Shown: positions 9,086-18,872 of the stretch, piece by piece | How the letters are laid out: each line of letters opens with the position of its first letter | Numbering within the stretch: position 1 is the stretch's first letter | Assembly: GCA_903893815.1 (NCBI GenBank) | Contig: CAITNS010000078.1 | Location: forward strand, 1 to 64,000 | DNA: 64,000 nucleotides | Source: an uncultured Bacteroidota bacterium | GTDB lineage: Bacteria; Bacteroidota; Bacteroidia; B-17B0; Aurantibacillaceae | Reading direction: 5' to 3' | Made by a program: the position numbers and the translations under genes | The notes under the pieces: model-generated | Seen by the model: the letters and a program-made list of their open reading frames with translations, nothing else | What the model was told of the DNA's origin: nothing | The model's database searches: none

Positions 9086-9940
9086 TTGAATTATATCACT
9101 ACATATTTATTTAATACTCAAAAACAAATCAAAGAAGTTGGTTGGTTTCGGAATGCTTTGTACTTGTTTATATTTTACAAGGTTATGGTGTATTTATTTC
9201 AATTTAAAGCTTTGTTTTCTGAGCAAGGATTTATTTATCATCATGTTAATCATATCAATCCAGTTGTTGATTCCGCATTTTTTCTCAATAACCATTATTC
9301 TGTTTTATTGGCATTACTTTTTATTTTTAGTGTAGGCATCTTATCTATTATTGGTTTACTAAGAAAGTCAAATTATATCAGTAACCTTACTTTGTGGCTA
9401 TTGTTAATGAATTTAACCAGCTTTTTGTACCCAACTTTAACCGCTGGCGATTATTTATTAAATCAGTTATTGTTTTTTAATTGTTTTTTTATGCCTCAAG
9501 CATCCAAAAATTCAGTTTTGAATGATATGAAAACTGCTTTGCACAATACCGCTTTATTAGCCATTAAGTTGCAAGTATGTTTAGCGTATTTTTTAGCAGG
9601 CTATTTTAAAGTAATCGACGATTCATGGATGAATGGTGACGCTATTTATCAAACGTTTCAAATTCCTGAATTTTCAAATGCACTATTAGTTTCTATCCCA
9701 TATTCAATAACAGTAGTGCTCACTTATTTTACAATAGCCTATCAATTGTCTTTTGCTTTTTTAGTGTGGTTTCGTCCGTTTAAAATTTATTTATTTTCAT
9801 TCGGAATTATGCAACACTTGCTAATTGCTTTTGGAATGGGATTATTTCAGTTTGGAGTTATTATGTGTATTTGTTATATCTTGTTTTTGAAGTATGATAA
9901 TAGGTTTCAAGCAGATTTCGCAGATGGCGCTGATAAATAA
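9086..9940 (+). CDS. HTTM-like polytopic membrane protein
   Basis: A 284-residue protein with about seven hydrophobic segments. The stretch LAYFLAGYFKVIDDSWMNGDAI matches the HTTM (vitamin K-dependent gamma-carboxylase-like) pattern of a membrane helix, a Lys and an invariant Trp-x-x-Gly. No in-frame ATG exists before residue 36, so I take TTG 9086, one base after the stop of the preceding gene; an ATT two codons upstream is less likely. The last dozen residues (FQADFADGADK) are encoded by one arm of an intergenic inverted repeat, so the natural C-terminus was probably altered. The reaction, if any, is unknown. Confidence 0.65.
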   Translation: MNYITTYLFNTQKQIKEVGWFRNALYLFIFYKVMVYLFQFKALFSEQGFIYHHVNHINPVVDSAFFLNNHYSVLLALLFIFSVGILSIIGLLRKSNYISNLTLWLLLMNLTSFLYPTLTAGDYLLNQLLFFNCFFMPQASKNSVLNDMKTALHNTALLAIKLQVCLAYFLAGYFKVIDDSWMNGDAIYQTFQIPEFSNALLVSIPYSITVVLTYFTIAYQLSFAFLVWFRPFKIYLFSFGIMQHLLIAFGMGLFQFGVIMCICYILFLKYDNRFQADFADGADK

Positions 9941-9968
9941 AACTGCATAATCTGTCTGATCTGCGGGC
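9909..9968. repeat. Degenerate inverted repeat (CGCAGAT type) covering the 3' end of the HTTM-like gene
   Basis: The left arm reads GCAGATTTCGCAGAT (9911-9925) and the right arm, on the other strand, reads GCAGATCAGACAGAT (from 9964 leftwards), an imperfect hairpin. The same CGCAGATTT unit recurs at 18611-18704. Confidence 0.6.
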
Positions 9969-9995
9969 TATTATTTTTTTATCCAACAATAATTT

Positions 9996-10003
9996 TAACT
10001 TTG
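9996..10003 (+). promoter_or_regulatory. TAnnTTTG element immediately before prfB
   Basis: TAACTTTG ends four bases before the ATG at 10008. If used, transcription would start at or near the start codon and the mRNA would be leaderless. No convincing -33 TTG is visible. Confidence 0.4.
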
Positions 10004-10007
10004 CCTC

Positions 10008-11100
10008 ATGTTTACAACCGACCAATTAAAGGACCTTCACGAACGACATACCGCTCTGAAGGGATTTCTTTGACTATGATAAGAAAAGTCACGAGCTAAG
10101 AGAACTCGAAGAAAAAACTCTTGATCCAAATTTCTGGACCGATTCCAAAAAAGCAGAAGCCGTTTTAAAAGAAGTAAAATCACGTAAATCATGGGTAAGT
10201 GCTTATGATAAGCTAACTTCCGCTATTGACGATTTGGATACCATGTACGAGTTTTTTAAAAGTGGAGATGCAACAGAGGCAGATGCCGATGAGTTATATC
10301 AAGCTGCTTTAAAAATACTAGATGATGTAGAGTTTAAAAATATGTTGAATTCTCCTGACGATGCTTTAAGTTGCGTACTACAAATTAATGCAGGTGCAGG
10401 CGGAACAGAAAGTTGCGATTGGGCTAGCATGCTCGAGCGTATGTATATGATGTGGGCCGAAAAACAAGGCTTTAAGTTATCTGAATTAGATAGACAAGAT
10501 GGTGACGTTGCTGGTATTAAATCAGTATCTATACAAATTGATGGCGATTATGCTTATGGTAATTTAAAGGGCGAAAACGGAGTACACCGTTTGGTTCGCA
10601 TTAGTCCGTTTGATAGTAATGCCAAACGCCATACGTCCTTTGCCTCTGTTTACGTGTATCCTGTAGTTGACGATACGATTGAAATTAATATCCACCCAAA
10701 TGATATTGAGATTCATACCTCGCGAAGTGGCGGTGCTGGTGGACAAAACGTAAACAAAGTAGAAACTAAAGTTCAATTAACCCATAAACCAACTGGCATA
10801 GTCGTAGTTTGTCAGGTAGACCGCTCGCAATTGGGAAACAAGGAAAGAGCGATGCAAATGTTGCGTTCTCAGTTATATGAGTTAGAAATGCGGAAGCGTA
10901 ATGAAGCCCGCGACGCTGTTGAAGATGGAAAAATGAAAATAGAGTGGGGAAGCCAAATAAGAAGTTATGTGCTACATCCATATAAAATGGTGAATGACCA
11001 CAGAACAGAATTGAAAATTACAGATGCTGAAAGTGTATTGGATGGAAACATTGATGAGCTATTGAAAACCTTTTTAATGAGTCAGGGCAAGAGGAAATAA
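10008..11100 (+). CDS. prfB: Peptide chain release factor 2, expressed by programmed +1 frameshift
   Basis: RF2 recognises UAA and UGA stop codons and triggers peptide release. The coding region is 10008-10070 joined to 10072-11100, giving 363 residues. The first 21 codons end in CTT (10068-10070) followed by an in-frame TGA (10071-10073); slipping one base on CTTTGAC restores the frame as GAC-TAT-GAT. An SD-like AAGGGA (10059-10064) sits just upstream of the slippery codon, as in other prfB genes. The long frame contains the SPF tripeptide ([14 protein letters not shown]) that reads the stop codon and the GGQ catalytic motif ([14 protein letters not shown]). The internal TGA makes RF2 control its own synthesis. 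Confidence 0.95.
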
Positions 11101-11112
11101 ATTATTAAAATT

Positions 11113-11217
11113 GGAACACAGATGAAACAGATGAAACAGATTAAAACGTTTTTTTTATACAAGTGGTAATAATTTAAAATCTGTGTTAATCAGCCTAATT
11201 CTTATTATCCGTGTTCC
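11113..11217. repeat. Degenerate inverted repeat (GGAACAC / CTGTGTTAATC type)
   Basis: GGAACACAGATGAAACAGAT at the left faces ATCTGTGTTAATC and CCGTGTTCC at the right, forming an imperfect hairpin of about 105 bases. The right end (TTATCCGTGTTCCTATTG) is almost the same as at 25278-25295 (TTATCCGCGTTCCTATTG), so the two are copies of one family. Confidence 0.65.
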
Positions 11218-11233
11218 TATTGAATAATACAAA

Positions 11234-11593
11234 ATGAAAAAAGTACAAATATTATACAACCCACGTTGCAGCAAATGCCGCGAAGCATTAGGTTTTTTAG
11301 AGGGCGAAAACTGCGAAATTGAAGTTAAAGAGTATCTAAAGGGAACTCTCACTAAAAAAGAATTAAAAGACATTTTAATCAAATTGGGATTAAAGGCTTT
11401 TGATATTGTTCGACAAAAAGAAGCCCTTTTTATTAAGAATTTTAAGGGTAAAAAGTTTACAAACGACGAATGGATTCAAATTTTATTAGAAAACCCCACT
11501 TTAATTGAGCGTCCCATCATCATTGATGGTTATAAAGCCATTATTGGCAGGCCACCAGAGCTGGTAATTGATTTAGTTAACAGGAAGAATTAA
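11234..11593 (+). CDS. arsC: ArsC/Spx-family protein, probable arsenate reductase (glutaredoxin type)
   Basis: A 119-residue thioredoxin-fold protein. The N-terminal YNPRCSKCREAL carries the catalytic Cys of the ArsC family, here with a second Cys (CSKC), and the family's later RPIIIDGYKAIIGRPPE supplies the conserved Arg-Pro segment and substrate-loop Arg. Arsenate reductases of this type reduce arsenate to arsenite with glutathione or glutaredoxin. No ars regulator or efflux pump is nearby, and the ArsC fold is also used by Spx and YffB, so a stress or general redox role is possible. The start at 11234 gives the expected length. Confidence 0.8.
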   Translation: MKKVQILYNPRCSKCREALGFLEGENCEIEVKEYLKGTLTKKELKDILIKLGLKAFDIVRQKEALFIKNFKGKKFTNDEWIQILLENPTLIERPIIIDGYKAIIGRPPELVIDLVNRKN

Positions 11594-11640
11594 ATTGTGA
11601 ATAAATCAGTCATTTTATTCTACTAAAATGTACTTTTTGG

Positions 11641-13204
<1,564 letters not shown>

Positions 13205-13215
13205 TATTTGCAACA

Positions 13216-13452
13216 ATGAACTTAGAAATTATAACACCAGATAAAAAATTATTCGAAGGACAAGTGAAATCAGCTGTATTTCCTGGTGCTGAGGGTTCTT
13301 TTGGATTATTAAATAATCATGCCGCTATGATTGCTACTTTAAAAAAAGGTAACATCGAGTTAATTGAAGAAAACAATACAGCTCATACCTTTGAAGTAAA
13401 AGGTGGCGTTGTTGAGGTGTTTAAAAACAAAGTGATTGTTTTAGCAGAGTAG
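13216..13452 (+). CDS. atpC: F1 ATP synthase subunit epsilon, short form
   Basis: A 78-residue protein that contains only the N-terminal beta-sandwich of epsilon (FEGQVKSAVFPGAEGSFGLLNNHAAMIATLKKG), which joins the rotor. The C-terminal helical hairpin that inhibits ATP hydrolysis in longer (about 130-residue) epsilon subunits is absent. Short epsilon is common in Bacteroidota, so this is probably natural and not a truncation. It begins 11 bases after atpD and ends before a strong terminator. Confidence 0.95.
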   Translation: MNLEIITPDKKLFEGQVKSAVFPGAEGSFGLLNNHAAMIATLKKGNIELIEENNTAHTFEVKGGVVEVFKNKVIVLAE

Positions 13453-13471
13453 TTTTCTGTTAGTAATAATT

Positions 13472-13508
13472 AAAGCCTGTTCGTGTTTAATGAACAGGCT
13501 TTTTTTTT
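13472..13508 (+). terminator. Intrinsic terminator of atpD-atpC
   Basis: An 11-bp perfect stem (AAAGCCTGTTC with GAACAGGCTTT) with a 9-base loop is followed by a T run, 20 bases past the atpC stop. Confidence 0.9.
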
Positions 13509-13575
13509 ACATTTCTTTGAGTTATATGGAGATAACGTTTTACTGCCTTTGCCAAATTTAATAAGCGATGTGGAT

Positions 13576-14127
13576 TTATTTTTGATCGACTTCCAGTCGT
13601 TTTTTAAACGCCTCCCAATCAAAATTCCAAGGGTCTGTTTTACGCACAGGAGCAATGTCGCTGTGGCGTAACACATATTTAATGCTATATCTTTTTTTAA
13701 TGCTATTAATTAAATTTAATAAAGCTTTGTTTTGTTCTTCAGTTGGACTCTCCGTATAAGACGTCATCAATTCAATACCAATTGAACAGGAGTTTACGTT
13801 ATTAGTGCCATCAGGTAAAGAACTTTTACCAGCATGATACGAATTATCTTTTTCATCTACTAACTGATACACGTTGCCATCTCGTCCAATAACATAATGT
13901 GCCGACACACCATACGTAGAAAATTGTTTGATAACTAAATCAATATCGTATTTATCTCCGCCTGAATTATTAAAAGTAGAGTGTACAATAACCGCGTTGA
14001 CGTTGCGGTTACTATTAGGTGCAAAACCAAAGCTTACTTTTTTATTAACGATGTTTAATGAATCTCCAGCAAAAGCAGATAAGCTAGATGTGATTAAAAA
14101 TGTAAATAGGATTACTAATGGTTTCAT
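13576..14127 (-). CDS. Exported N-acetylmuramoyl-L-alanine amidase (Amidase_2 / AmpD fold)
   Basis: A 183-residue zinc amidase that should cleave the bond between MurNAc and L-Ala in peptidoglycan or muropeptides. Residues 1-21 form a signal peptide (start chosen at 14127), so it acts in the periplasm or outside. The zinc ligands of the fold are recognisable: His in VIVHSTF, His in LRHSDIAP and Asp in RKTDPW, with SAHYVIGRDGNVYQLV in between and SIGIELM as the conserved core strand. It is close in length to phage-type and PGRP-like amidases. It stands alone between the atpDC terminator and dnaK. Confidence 0.88.
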   Translation of the reverse strand: MKPLVILFTFLITSSLSAFAGDSLNIVNKKVSFGFAPNSNRNVNAVIVHSTFNNSGGDKYDIDLVIKQFSTYGVSAHYVIGRDGNVYQLVDEKDNSYHAGKSSLPDGTNNVNSCSIGIELMTSYTESPTEEQNKALLNLINSIKKRYSIKYVLRHSDIAPVRKTDPWNFDWEAFKKRLEVDQK

Positions 14128-14237
14128 TGCACTAATTTTTCTTATCAAAGATAATTGTTTTAAGATAATTGAAGGATGATGTTTAGTTATATTGTGTTAA
14201 CGAGATTGATCGTAGTAAGGTTTAGATCAAATATAAA

Positions 14238-14277
14238 TAAAAAATCCCCTTCAAATTTCTTTGAAGGGGATTCAACT
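14238..14277 (-). terminator. Intrinsic terminator of dnaK
   Basis: A 13-bp perfect stem (AATCCCCTTCAAA at 14243-14255, TTTGAAGGGGATT at 14260-14272) with a 4-base loop. The flanking A run gives the U tract on the minus strand, just past the dnaK stop at 14300. Confidence 0.9.
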
Positions 14278-14299
14278 TTAAAAACTAGAACTGAAAAAT

Positions 14300-16210
14300 T
14301 TATTTTACTTCTTCGTAATCAACATCAGTTACACTTTCGTTTTTGTTTCCTTCAGCGTTAGCATTTGCATCAGCATTTGGAGTTGCGTTAGCGCCACCTT
14401 GTTGTTCGTTCATTGCAGCATACATTTCTTGACTAGCTGTTTCCCAAGCTGCATTTAAAGATGTCATTGCTGAATCAATACCTGCAATATCTCTTGCATC
14501 ATGAGCAGTTTTTAATCCAGCTAAAGCTGTTTCAATCGTTGCTTTTTTCTCTGCTGGTATTTTATCTCCGTAATCTTTTAATTGTTTTTCTGATTGGAAA
14601 ATTAAACCGTCAGCTGCATTAATTTTATCTGCTTCTTCTTTTGCTTTTTTATCAGAATCTGCATTCATTTCTGCTTCACGTTTCATTTTCTCAATTTCTT
14701 CTTTGCTTAATCCAGAAGAAGCTTCGATACGAATGTTTTGTGCTTTACCAGTTGCTTTATCTTTAGCAGATACTGATAAGATACCGTTTGCATCAATATC
14801 AAATGTTACTTCAATTTGCGGAACCCCACGTGGAGCTGGCATAATACCATCTAAGTTAAACTGACCAATTGTACGGTTATCTTTTGCCATCGGACGCTCA
14901 CCTTGCAATACATGTAATTGTACACTTGGTTGGCTATCGCTAGCTGTCGAGAATGTTTCTGTTTTTTTAGAAGGAATCGTTGTATTTGATTCAATTAATT
15001 TAGTGAACACTCCACCGTAAGTTTCGATACCTAAAGATAAAGGTGTTACATCTAATAATAATACATCTTTTACTTCTCCTGTTAATACACCACCTTGGAT
15101 AGCAGCACCTAAAGCTACAACCTCATCAGGGTTAACCCCTTTGCTTGGTGATTTTCCGAAGAATTTTTCAACCGCTGCTTGAATAGCTGGAATACGAGTT
15201 GAACCACCTACTAAAATAATTTCATCAATATCAGAAGTTGATAAACCTGCATTTTTTAAAGCTGATTTACAAGGCTCAATTGTTCTGTTGATTAAGCTAT
15301 CTGCTAATTGTTCGAATTTAGCACGAGTTAATTGTTTTACTAAATGTTTTGGAATTCCATTAACTGGCATAATGTAAGGCAAGTTAATTTCAGAAGTCGT
15401 AGTACTTGATAATTCAATTTTAGCTTTTTCAGCAGCTTCTTTTAAACGTTGTAAAGCCATTGGATCTTGACGTAAATCAATTCCTTCGTCTTTCTTAAAT
15501 TCGTCAGCTAACCAATCAATGATTAAGTTATCAAAGTCATCACCACCTAAGTGAGTATCACCGTCGGTAGATTTTACTTCAAATACACCATCACCTAATT
15601 CTAAAACAGATACGTCATGAGTACCACCACCGCAGTCAAAAACAACAATTTTCATGTCTTTGCCTTTTTTGTCCATACCATAAGCTAAAGCAGCTGCTGT
15701 AGGCTCATTGATGATACGTTTTACTTTTAAACCAGCAATTTCGCCAGCTTCTTTAGTTGCCTGACGTTGTGCATCGTTAAAGTAAGCAGGCACTGTAATA
15801 ACCGCTTCGTCAACCGTAGTTCCTAAGAAATCTTCCGCTGTTTTTTTCATTTTTTGTAAAATGATAGCTGAAATCTCTTGAGCAGAGTAGTTTCTATCGT
15901 CAATCGTTACACGTGGTGTGTTATTGTCGCCTTTTACTACTTTGTAAGTCATACGAGAAATCTCTTTTTGAGCTTCGTCGTAAGAGCTTCCCATAAAACG
16001 TTTAATTGAAGAAATCGTTTTTGTAGGGTTTGTGATAGCCTGACGTTTAGCAGGATCTCCTACTTTACGTTCGCCACCTTCTACAAACGCCACTACTGAT
16101 GGAGTTGTTCTTTTTCCTTCGTTATTTGCAATAACAACAGCTTCGTTACCTTCCATAACCGCTACGCAGCTATTGGTAGTACCTAAATCTATTCCTATAA
16201 TTTTTCCCAT
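14300..16210 (-). CDS. dnaK: Hsp70 chaperone DnaK
   Basis: A 636-residue Hsp70 with the canonical start [19 protein letters not shown], the ATPase phosphate loops ([17 protein letters not shown] and [13 protein letters not shown]), the substrate-binding domain from about residue 390 ([17 protein letters not shown]) and a helical lid ending in a low-complexity Gly/Asn/Ala linker and the acidic tail [10 protein letters not shown]. It binds unfolded proteins with DnaJ and GrpE, which are not encoded nearby. A sigma-54-like element lies upstream. Confidence 0.98.
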   Translation of the reverse strand: MGKIIGIDLGTTNSCVAVMEGNEAVVIANNEGKRTTPSVVAFVEGGERKVGDPAKRQAITNPTKTISSIKRFMGSSYDEAQKEISRMTYKVVKGDNNTPRVTIDDRNYSAQEISAIILQKMKKTAEDFLGTTVDEAVITVPAYFNDAQRQATKEAGEIAGLKVKRIINEPTAAALAYGMDKKGKDMKIVVFDCGGGTHDVSVLELGDGVFEVKSTDGDTHLGGDDFDNLIIDWLADEFKKDEGIDLRQDPMALQRLKEAAEKAKIELSSTTTSEINLPYIMPVNGIPKHLVKQLTRAKFEQLADSLINRTIEPCKSALKNAGLSTSDIDEIILVGGSTRIPAIQAAVEKFFGKSPSKGVNPDEVVALGAAIQGGVLTGEVKDVLLLDVTPLSLGIETYGGVFTKLIESNTTIPSKKTETFSTASDSQPSVQLHVLQGERPMAKDNRTIGQFNLDGIMPAPRGVPQIEVTFDIDANGILSVSAKDKATGKAQNIRIEASSGLSKEEIEKMKREAEMNADSDKKAKEEADKINAADGLIFQSEKQLKDYGDKIPAEKKATIETALAGLKTAHDARDIAGIDSAMTSLNAAWETASQEMYAAMNEQQGGANATPNADANANAEGNKNESVTDVDYEEVK

Positions 16211-16257
16211 AATATATGTTTTTTAATTGTTTACTTTTTAATTGTGGCATTACTTAG

Positions 16258-16273
16258 TCAATGTTTATGCCAA
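16258..16273 (-). promoter_or_regulatory. Possible sigma-54-like promoter element before dnaK
   Basis: On the minus strand the sequence TTGGCATAAACATTGA has the -24 GG and a G at the -12 position with correct spacing; the consensus has GC at -12 where this has GA. It would give a leader of about 37 bases. This is inference from one near match. Confidence 0.3.
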
Positions 16274-16312
16274 TCCAAAATACTTCGGTAATTATGACAG
16301 GCTGGCACAAAC

Positions 16313-16366
16313 ATAAAAAAACCACCTAAAATTTGTCATTTTAGATGGCTTTAAAGCGGTTTTTTG
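16313..16366 (-). terminator. Intrinsic terminator of the DUF4249 lipoprotein gene
   Basis: CCACCTAAAAT (16322-16332) pairs with ATTTTAGATGG (16338-16348) with one mismatch, preceded on the plus strand by seven A residues that form the U tract on the minus strand. It lies just past the stop at 16376. Confidence 0.7.
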
Positions 16367-16375
16367 TCAGATTTA

Positions 16376-17542
16376 TTAAGGGCAAATGAATGTATAGCGC
16401 TTAGCAAATAAAAGTGAGCTAGTTAAAGGATTATCGGAAATTTCATCAATAAAATCGCTTTTTAACTCTTTTCCTAAGGCTGTTTTAGAAATTCCAGCAA
16501 AAACACCAACACCTCCATTAATGTTAGTGTAATTGGGTTTGTCCTGTGCAATAGAATTTGAAGGCTGATTTACTTGTAAAAATGTATTCATATCTTCATT
16601 ACTTGCATAAATTATATATTCTATGAAATGAGCTCTTCTTAATTTAATAGCACCAACCGTTTGTTTAGGTATTTGACTAGCAATATTTGAATAAAAATCA
16701 GGGGTACTAAAAGAAACTTCCAAAGGTTCTCCACCAGCAAGTGTGCTAGAGGTTTGAGTAGGAAAATTCATATCCACAAATCTTCTATAGCCTGTAACAT
16801 TATCTGTTAAAGAATCTATATAATGAAATCGCAGGATAACTTTATAATTTTTGGCATTTACAACTGATTTGAATGATATTTTTGGTGTACCAGTTAAAAC
16901 ATGATAATCAATATATGCAAGTTGTTGCGTTTGAATACTAGCAGTAGGCGGAGTGTAGCCACCATTGCCAATTCCGCAGTGAACTGGATAATGACCTGGA
17001 GGCGCAAATGCAGTGTAAATAAATGGAGGAAGATTACCCGTAGCTTTCACACTATCCACCATAATAGTTTGAGAAGTAAATTCTTTTCCAGTATTTATAT
17101 TTTTGATCGTTAATTTGTATTCGCCGCTGTTATAGAGTTTATCAGTAGTTTGCCAAATACGTTGTTGTGTATTAAAGTTTCCACCAGCAGTAGTAACAAC
17201 AGTTTCAGTTAATACAATTTCTTTTTTGGCACCAATGGTTCCAGTTCCAATTGATGTAACGGTTGGAGTTGTGCTTCCAGTCATAAAACGCTGTAAGGTT
17301 ACTTTCAATTCTCCTGGGCCATAATTAATAGTTTCTCCGTTTTGACCTGCTGTTAAACCATCTCCATCTGTTAAATAAACCTTATTGATTCTAACGTTTT
17401 GAATAGGTTCATTTGGATTAATAATTCCATAAACAGATACAGATTCTTCTCCTGGTGCTAGAACGTCTAAGTCGTTTTTACATGAATTTAAAGTAAAAGC
17501 AGTAATAAACGATAATCCAATATATAATATGCTATTTTTCAT
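16376..17542 (-). CDS. DUF4249 family lipoprotein
   Basis: A 388-residue lipoprotein with lipobox LNSCKN (Cys21), start chosen at 17542 to give a normal signal peptide. The opening SVYGIINPNEPIQNVRINKVYL is characteristic of DUF4249, a Bacteroidota family of beta-rich surface or periplasmic lipoproteins usually encoded beside a TonB-dependent receptor. No receptor adjoins this copy. Function of the family is unknown. Confidence 0.78.
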   Translation of the reverse strand: MKNSILYIGLSFITAFTLNSCKNDLDVLAPGEESVSVYGIINPNEPIQNVRINKVYLTDGDGLTAGQNGETINYGPGELKVTLQRFMTGSTTPTVTSIGTGTIGAKKEIVLTETVVTTAGGNFNTQQRIWQTTDKLYNSGEYKLTIKNINTGKEFTSQTIMVDSVKATGNLPPFIYTAFAPPGHYPVHCGIGNGGYTPPTASIQTQQLAYIDYHVLTGTPKISFKSVVNAKNYKVILRFHYIDSLTDNVTGYRRFVDMNFPTQTSSTLAGGEPLEVSFSTPDFYSNIASQIPKQTVGAIKLRRAHFIEYIIYASNEDMNTFLQVNQPSNSIAQDKPNYTNINGGVGVFAGISKTALGKELKSDFIDEISDNPLTSSLLFAKRYTFICP

Positions 17543-17560
17543 TTTATTTTTGAGTAAATA

Positions 17561-17568
17561 CAAAGTTA
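17561..17568 (-). promoter_or_regulatory. TAnnTTTG promoter element of the DUF4249 gene
   Basis: The minus strand reads TAACTTTG, 18 bases before the start codon at 17542. Confidence 0.5.
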
Positions 17569-17613
17569 CCATTTTTAAGCTAACTCCAAATTAATTCAGT
17601 AATTTTACATGAT

Positions 17614-17753
17614 TTTAAACACATAGGCACACAGTTAAGATAGAATAAAGTGAAATTTTTAGTAAACATAGGTGAAACGACGCTTCACTTCTATGAGTAG
17701 CTGTTATTTTTTGCTATTTTATTATTCCAAAACCTATGTTTCTATGTGGTTAA
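17614..17753. repeat. Degenerate inverted repeat (CACATAGG / CCTATG type)
   Basis: TTTAAACACATAG at the left pairs with CTATGTGGTTAAA at the right with one mismatch, and an inner hairpin (CATAGGTGAA with TTCACTTCTATG) lies between. It fills most of the 244-base gap between the DUF4249 gene and panB. Confidence 0.6.
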
Positions 17754-17786
17754 ATTAAATATATTTTGTTATTAAAAGCATTAATT

Positions 17787-18602
17787 ATGTCAGTTCATAA
17801 AGAAGTTAAAAAAGTTACCACTCACCAATTGCAGGAAATGAAGCGCCGTGGCGAAAAAATTGCAATGCTAACAGCATACGATTACACCATGGCTAAAATT
17901 ATTGACCATGCTGGAATTGATGTCATATTAGTTGGTGATAGTGCGAGTAATGTAATGGCGGGCCACGAAACTACCTTACCAATTACTTTAGATCAAATGA
18001 TTTATCATGCTTCTTCGGTAATTAGAGCAATAGATAGAGCTTTGGTAGTTGTAGATTTGCCTTTTGGTTCATACCAAGGTAACTCAAAGGAAGCATTAAC
18101 TTCTGCCATTAAAATTATGAAGGAAAGTGGTGCACATGCTGTTAAATTAGAGGGCGGACGAGAAATAAAAGATTCGATAGAACGTATTTTATCTGCCGGA
18201 ATTCCAGTAATGGGTCATTTAGGTTTAACCCCACAATCTATATACAAATTTGGAACGTATACGGTTAGAGCTAAAGAAGAAGAAGAAGCACAACGATTAA
18301 TAAATGACGCAAAGATATTAGAGGAATCAGGTTGTTTTGCTTTGGTTTTAGAGAAAATACCTGCCAAATTAGCCACTGAGGTTTCAAAAAGTATTTCAAT
18401 ACCTGTTATAGGAATTGGCGCTGGTGGCGGAGTGGATGGTCAGGTTTTAGTCACGCATGATATGTTAGGCATGACGCATGAGTTTAGTCCTCGCTTTTTA
18501 AGAAGATATTTAAACTTATACGAAAGTATGAGTAACGCTTTTCAGCAATATATTAAGGATGTAAAGAGTAAAGATTTTCCAAACGAAAGCGAGCAATATT
18601 AA
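17787..18602 (+). CDS. panB: 3-methyl-2-oxobutanoate hydroxymethyltransferase
   Basis: A 271-residue enzyme that transfers a hydroxymethyl group from 5,10-methylene-THF to ketoisovalerate, the first step of pantothenate and CoA synthesis. It shows [18 protein letters not shown], the metal-binding [22 protein letters not shown] and [13 protein letters not shown], all standard for PanB. The start at 17787 gives the usual length. It is monocistronic here; folD, which acts in one-carbon metabolism, is 20 kb away. Confidence 0.95.
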   Translation: MSVHKEVKKVTTHQLQEMKRRGEKIAMLTAYDYTMAKIIDHAGIDVILVGDSASNVMAGHETTLPITLDQMIYHASSVIRAIDRALVVVDLPFGSYQGNSKEALTSAIKIMKESGAHAVKLEGGREIKDSIERILSAGIPVMGHLGLTPQSIYKFGTYTVRAKEEEEAQRLINDAKILEESGCFALVLEKIPAKLATEVSKSISIPVIGIGAGGGVDGQVLVTHDMLGMTHEFSPRFLRRYLNLYESMSNAFQQYIKDVKSKDFPNESEQY

Positions 18603-18610
18603 TTAAGGTC

Positions 18611-18704
18611 TCCCGCAGATTTCACAGATAAGCGCAGATTTTTTTAGAAGTATTTAACTGGAAAGTCAAAATCAGATTTGCGAAAATTTGCGAAATCTGC
18701 GGGA
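18611..18704. repeat. Degenerate inverted repeat (CGCAGATTT type) after panB
   Basis: TCCCGCAGATTT (18611-18622) pairs perfectly with AAATCTGCGGGA (18693-18704), and the arms continue with partial pairing for about 35 bases. It starts 8 bases after the panB stop and may act as its transcript end. Confidence 0.7.
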
Positions 18705-18711
18705 CATAATT

Positions 18712-18771
18712 TTATCCTATTGCCTCATTTAAATCAGGCATTTTACCAAAGCTGACAATAGCTCTAACATG
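18712..18771 (-). pseudogene. Fossil 3' end of a second fatty acid desaturase gene
   Basis: On the minus strand these 60 bases encode HVRAIVSFGKMPDLNEAIG and a stop, identical in protein to the last 19 residues of the intact desaturase that ends at 19831. The DNA differs at five positions, all silent third-position changes. Just upstream an extra A breaks the frame and similarity ends within a few bases. Everything else of this second gene is missing; a T9SS cargo gene now lies between the fossil and the intact copy. Confidence 0.85.
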
Positions 18772-18772
18772 A

Positions 18773-18872
18773 GAATTTTAATCTATCAAATTTTAACACA
18801 GAGATTTTGAGCAAAAGAGTTCTCAGAGAAAAGATAATAACTGATTTTAAAACTAAAAACTCAGAAAGTACT
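18773..18872. other. Gene-free stretch with ACACAGAG/CTCAGAG sequence
   Basis: This AT-rich remainder of the 18603-18872 gap contains AACACAGAGA and TTCTCAGAGAAAA, which look like another degenerate intergenic repeat type. I see no gene or clear hairpin. Confidence 0.35.

Noticed and set aside
10071-10073. In-frame TGA near the start of prfB as a sign of a pseudogene or sequencing error
   Set aside because: The CTTTGAC context with an SD-like element upstream is the standard programmed frameshift of RF2 genes.
13216-13452. Truncation of atpC
   Set aside because: Epsilon subunits of about 80 residues that lack the C-terminal helices are normal in Bacteroidota, and a proper terminator follows.
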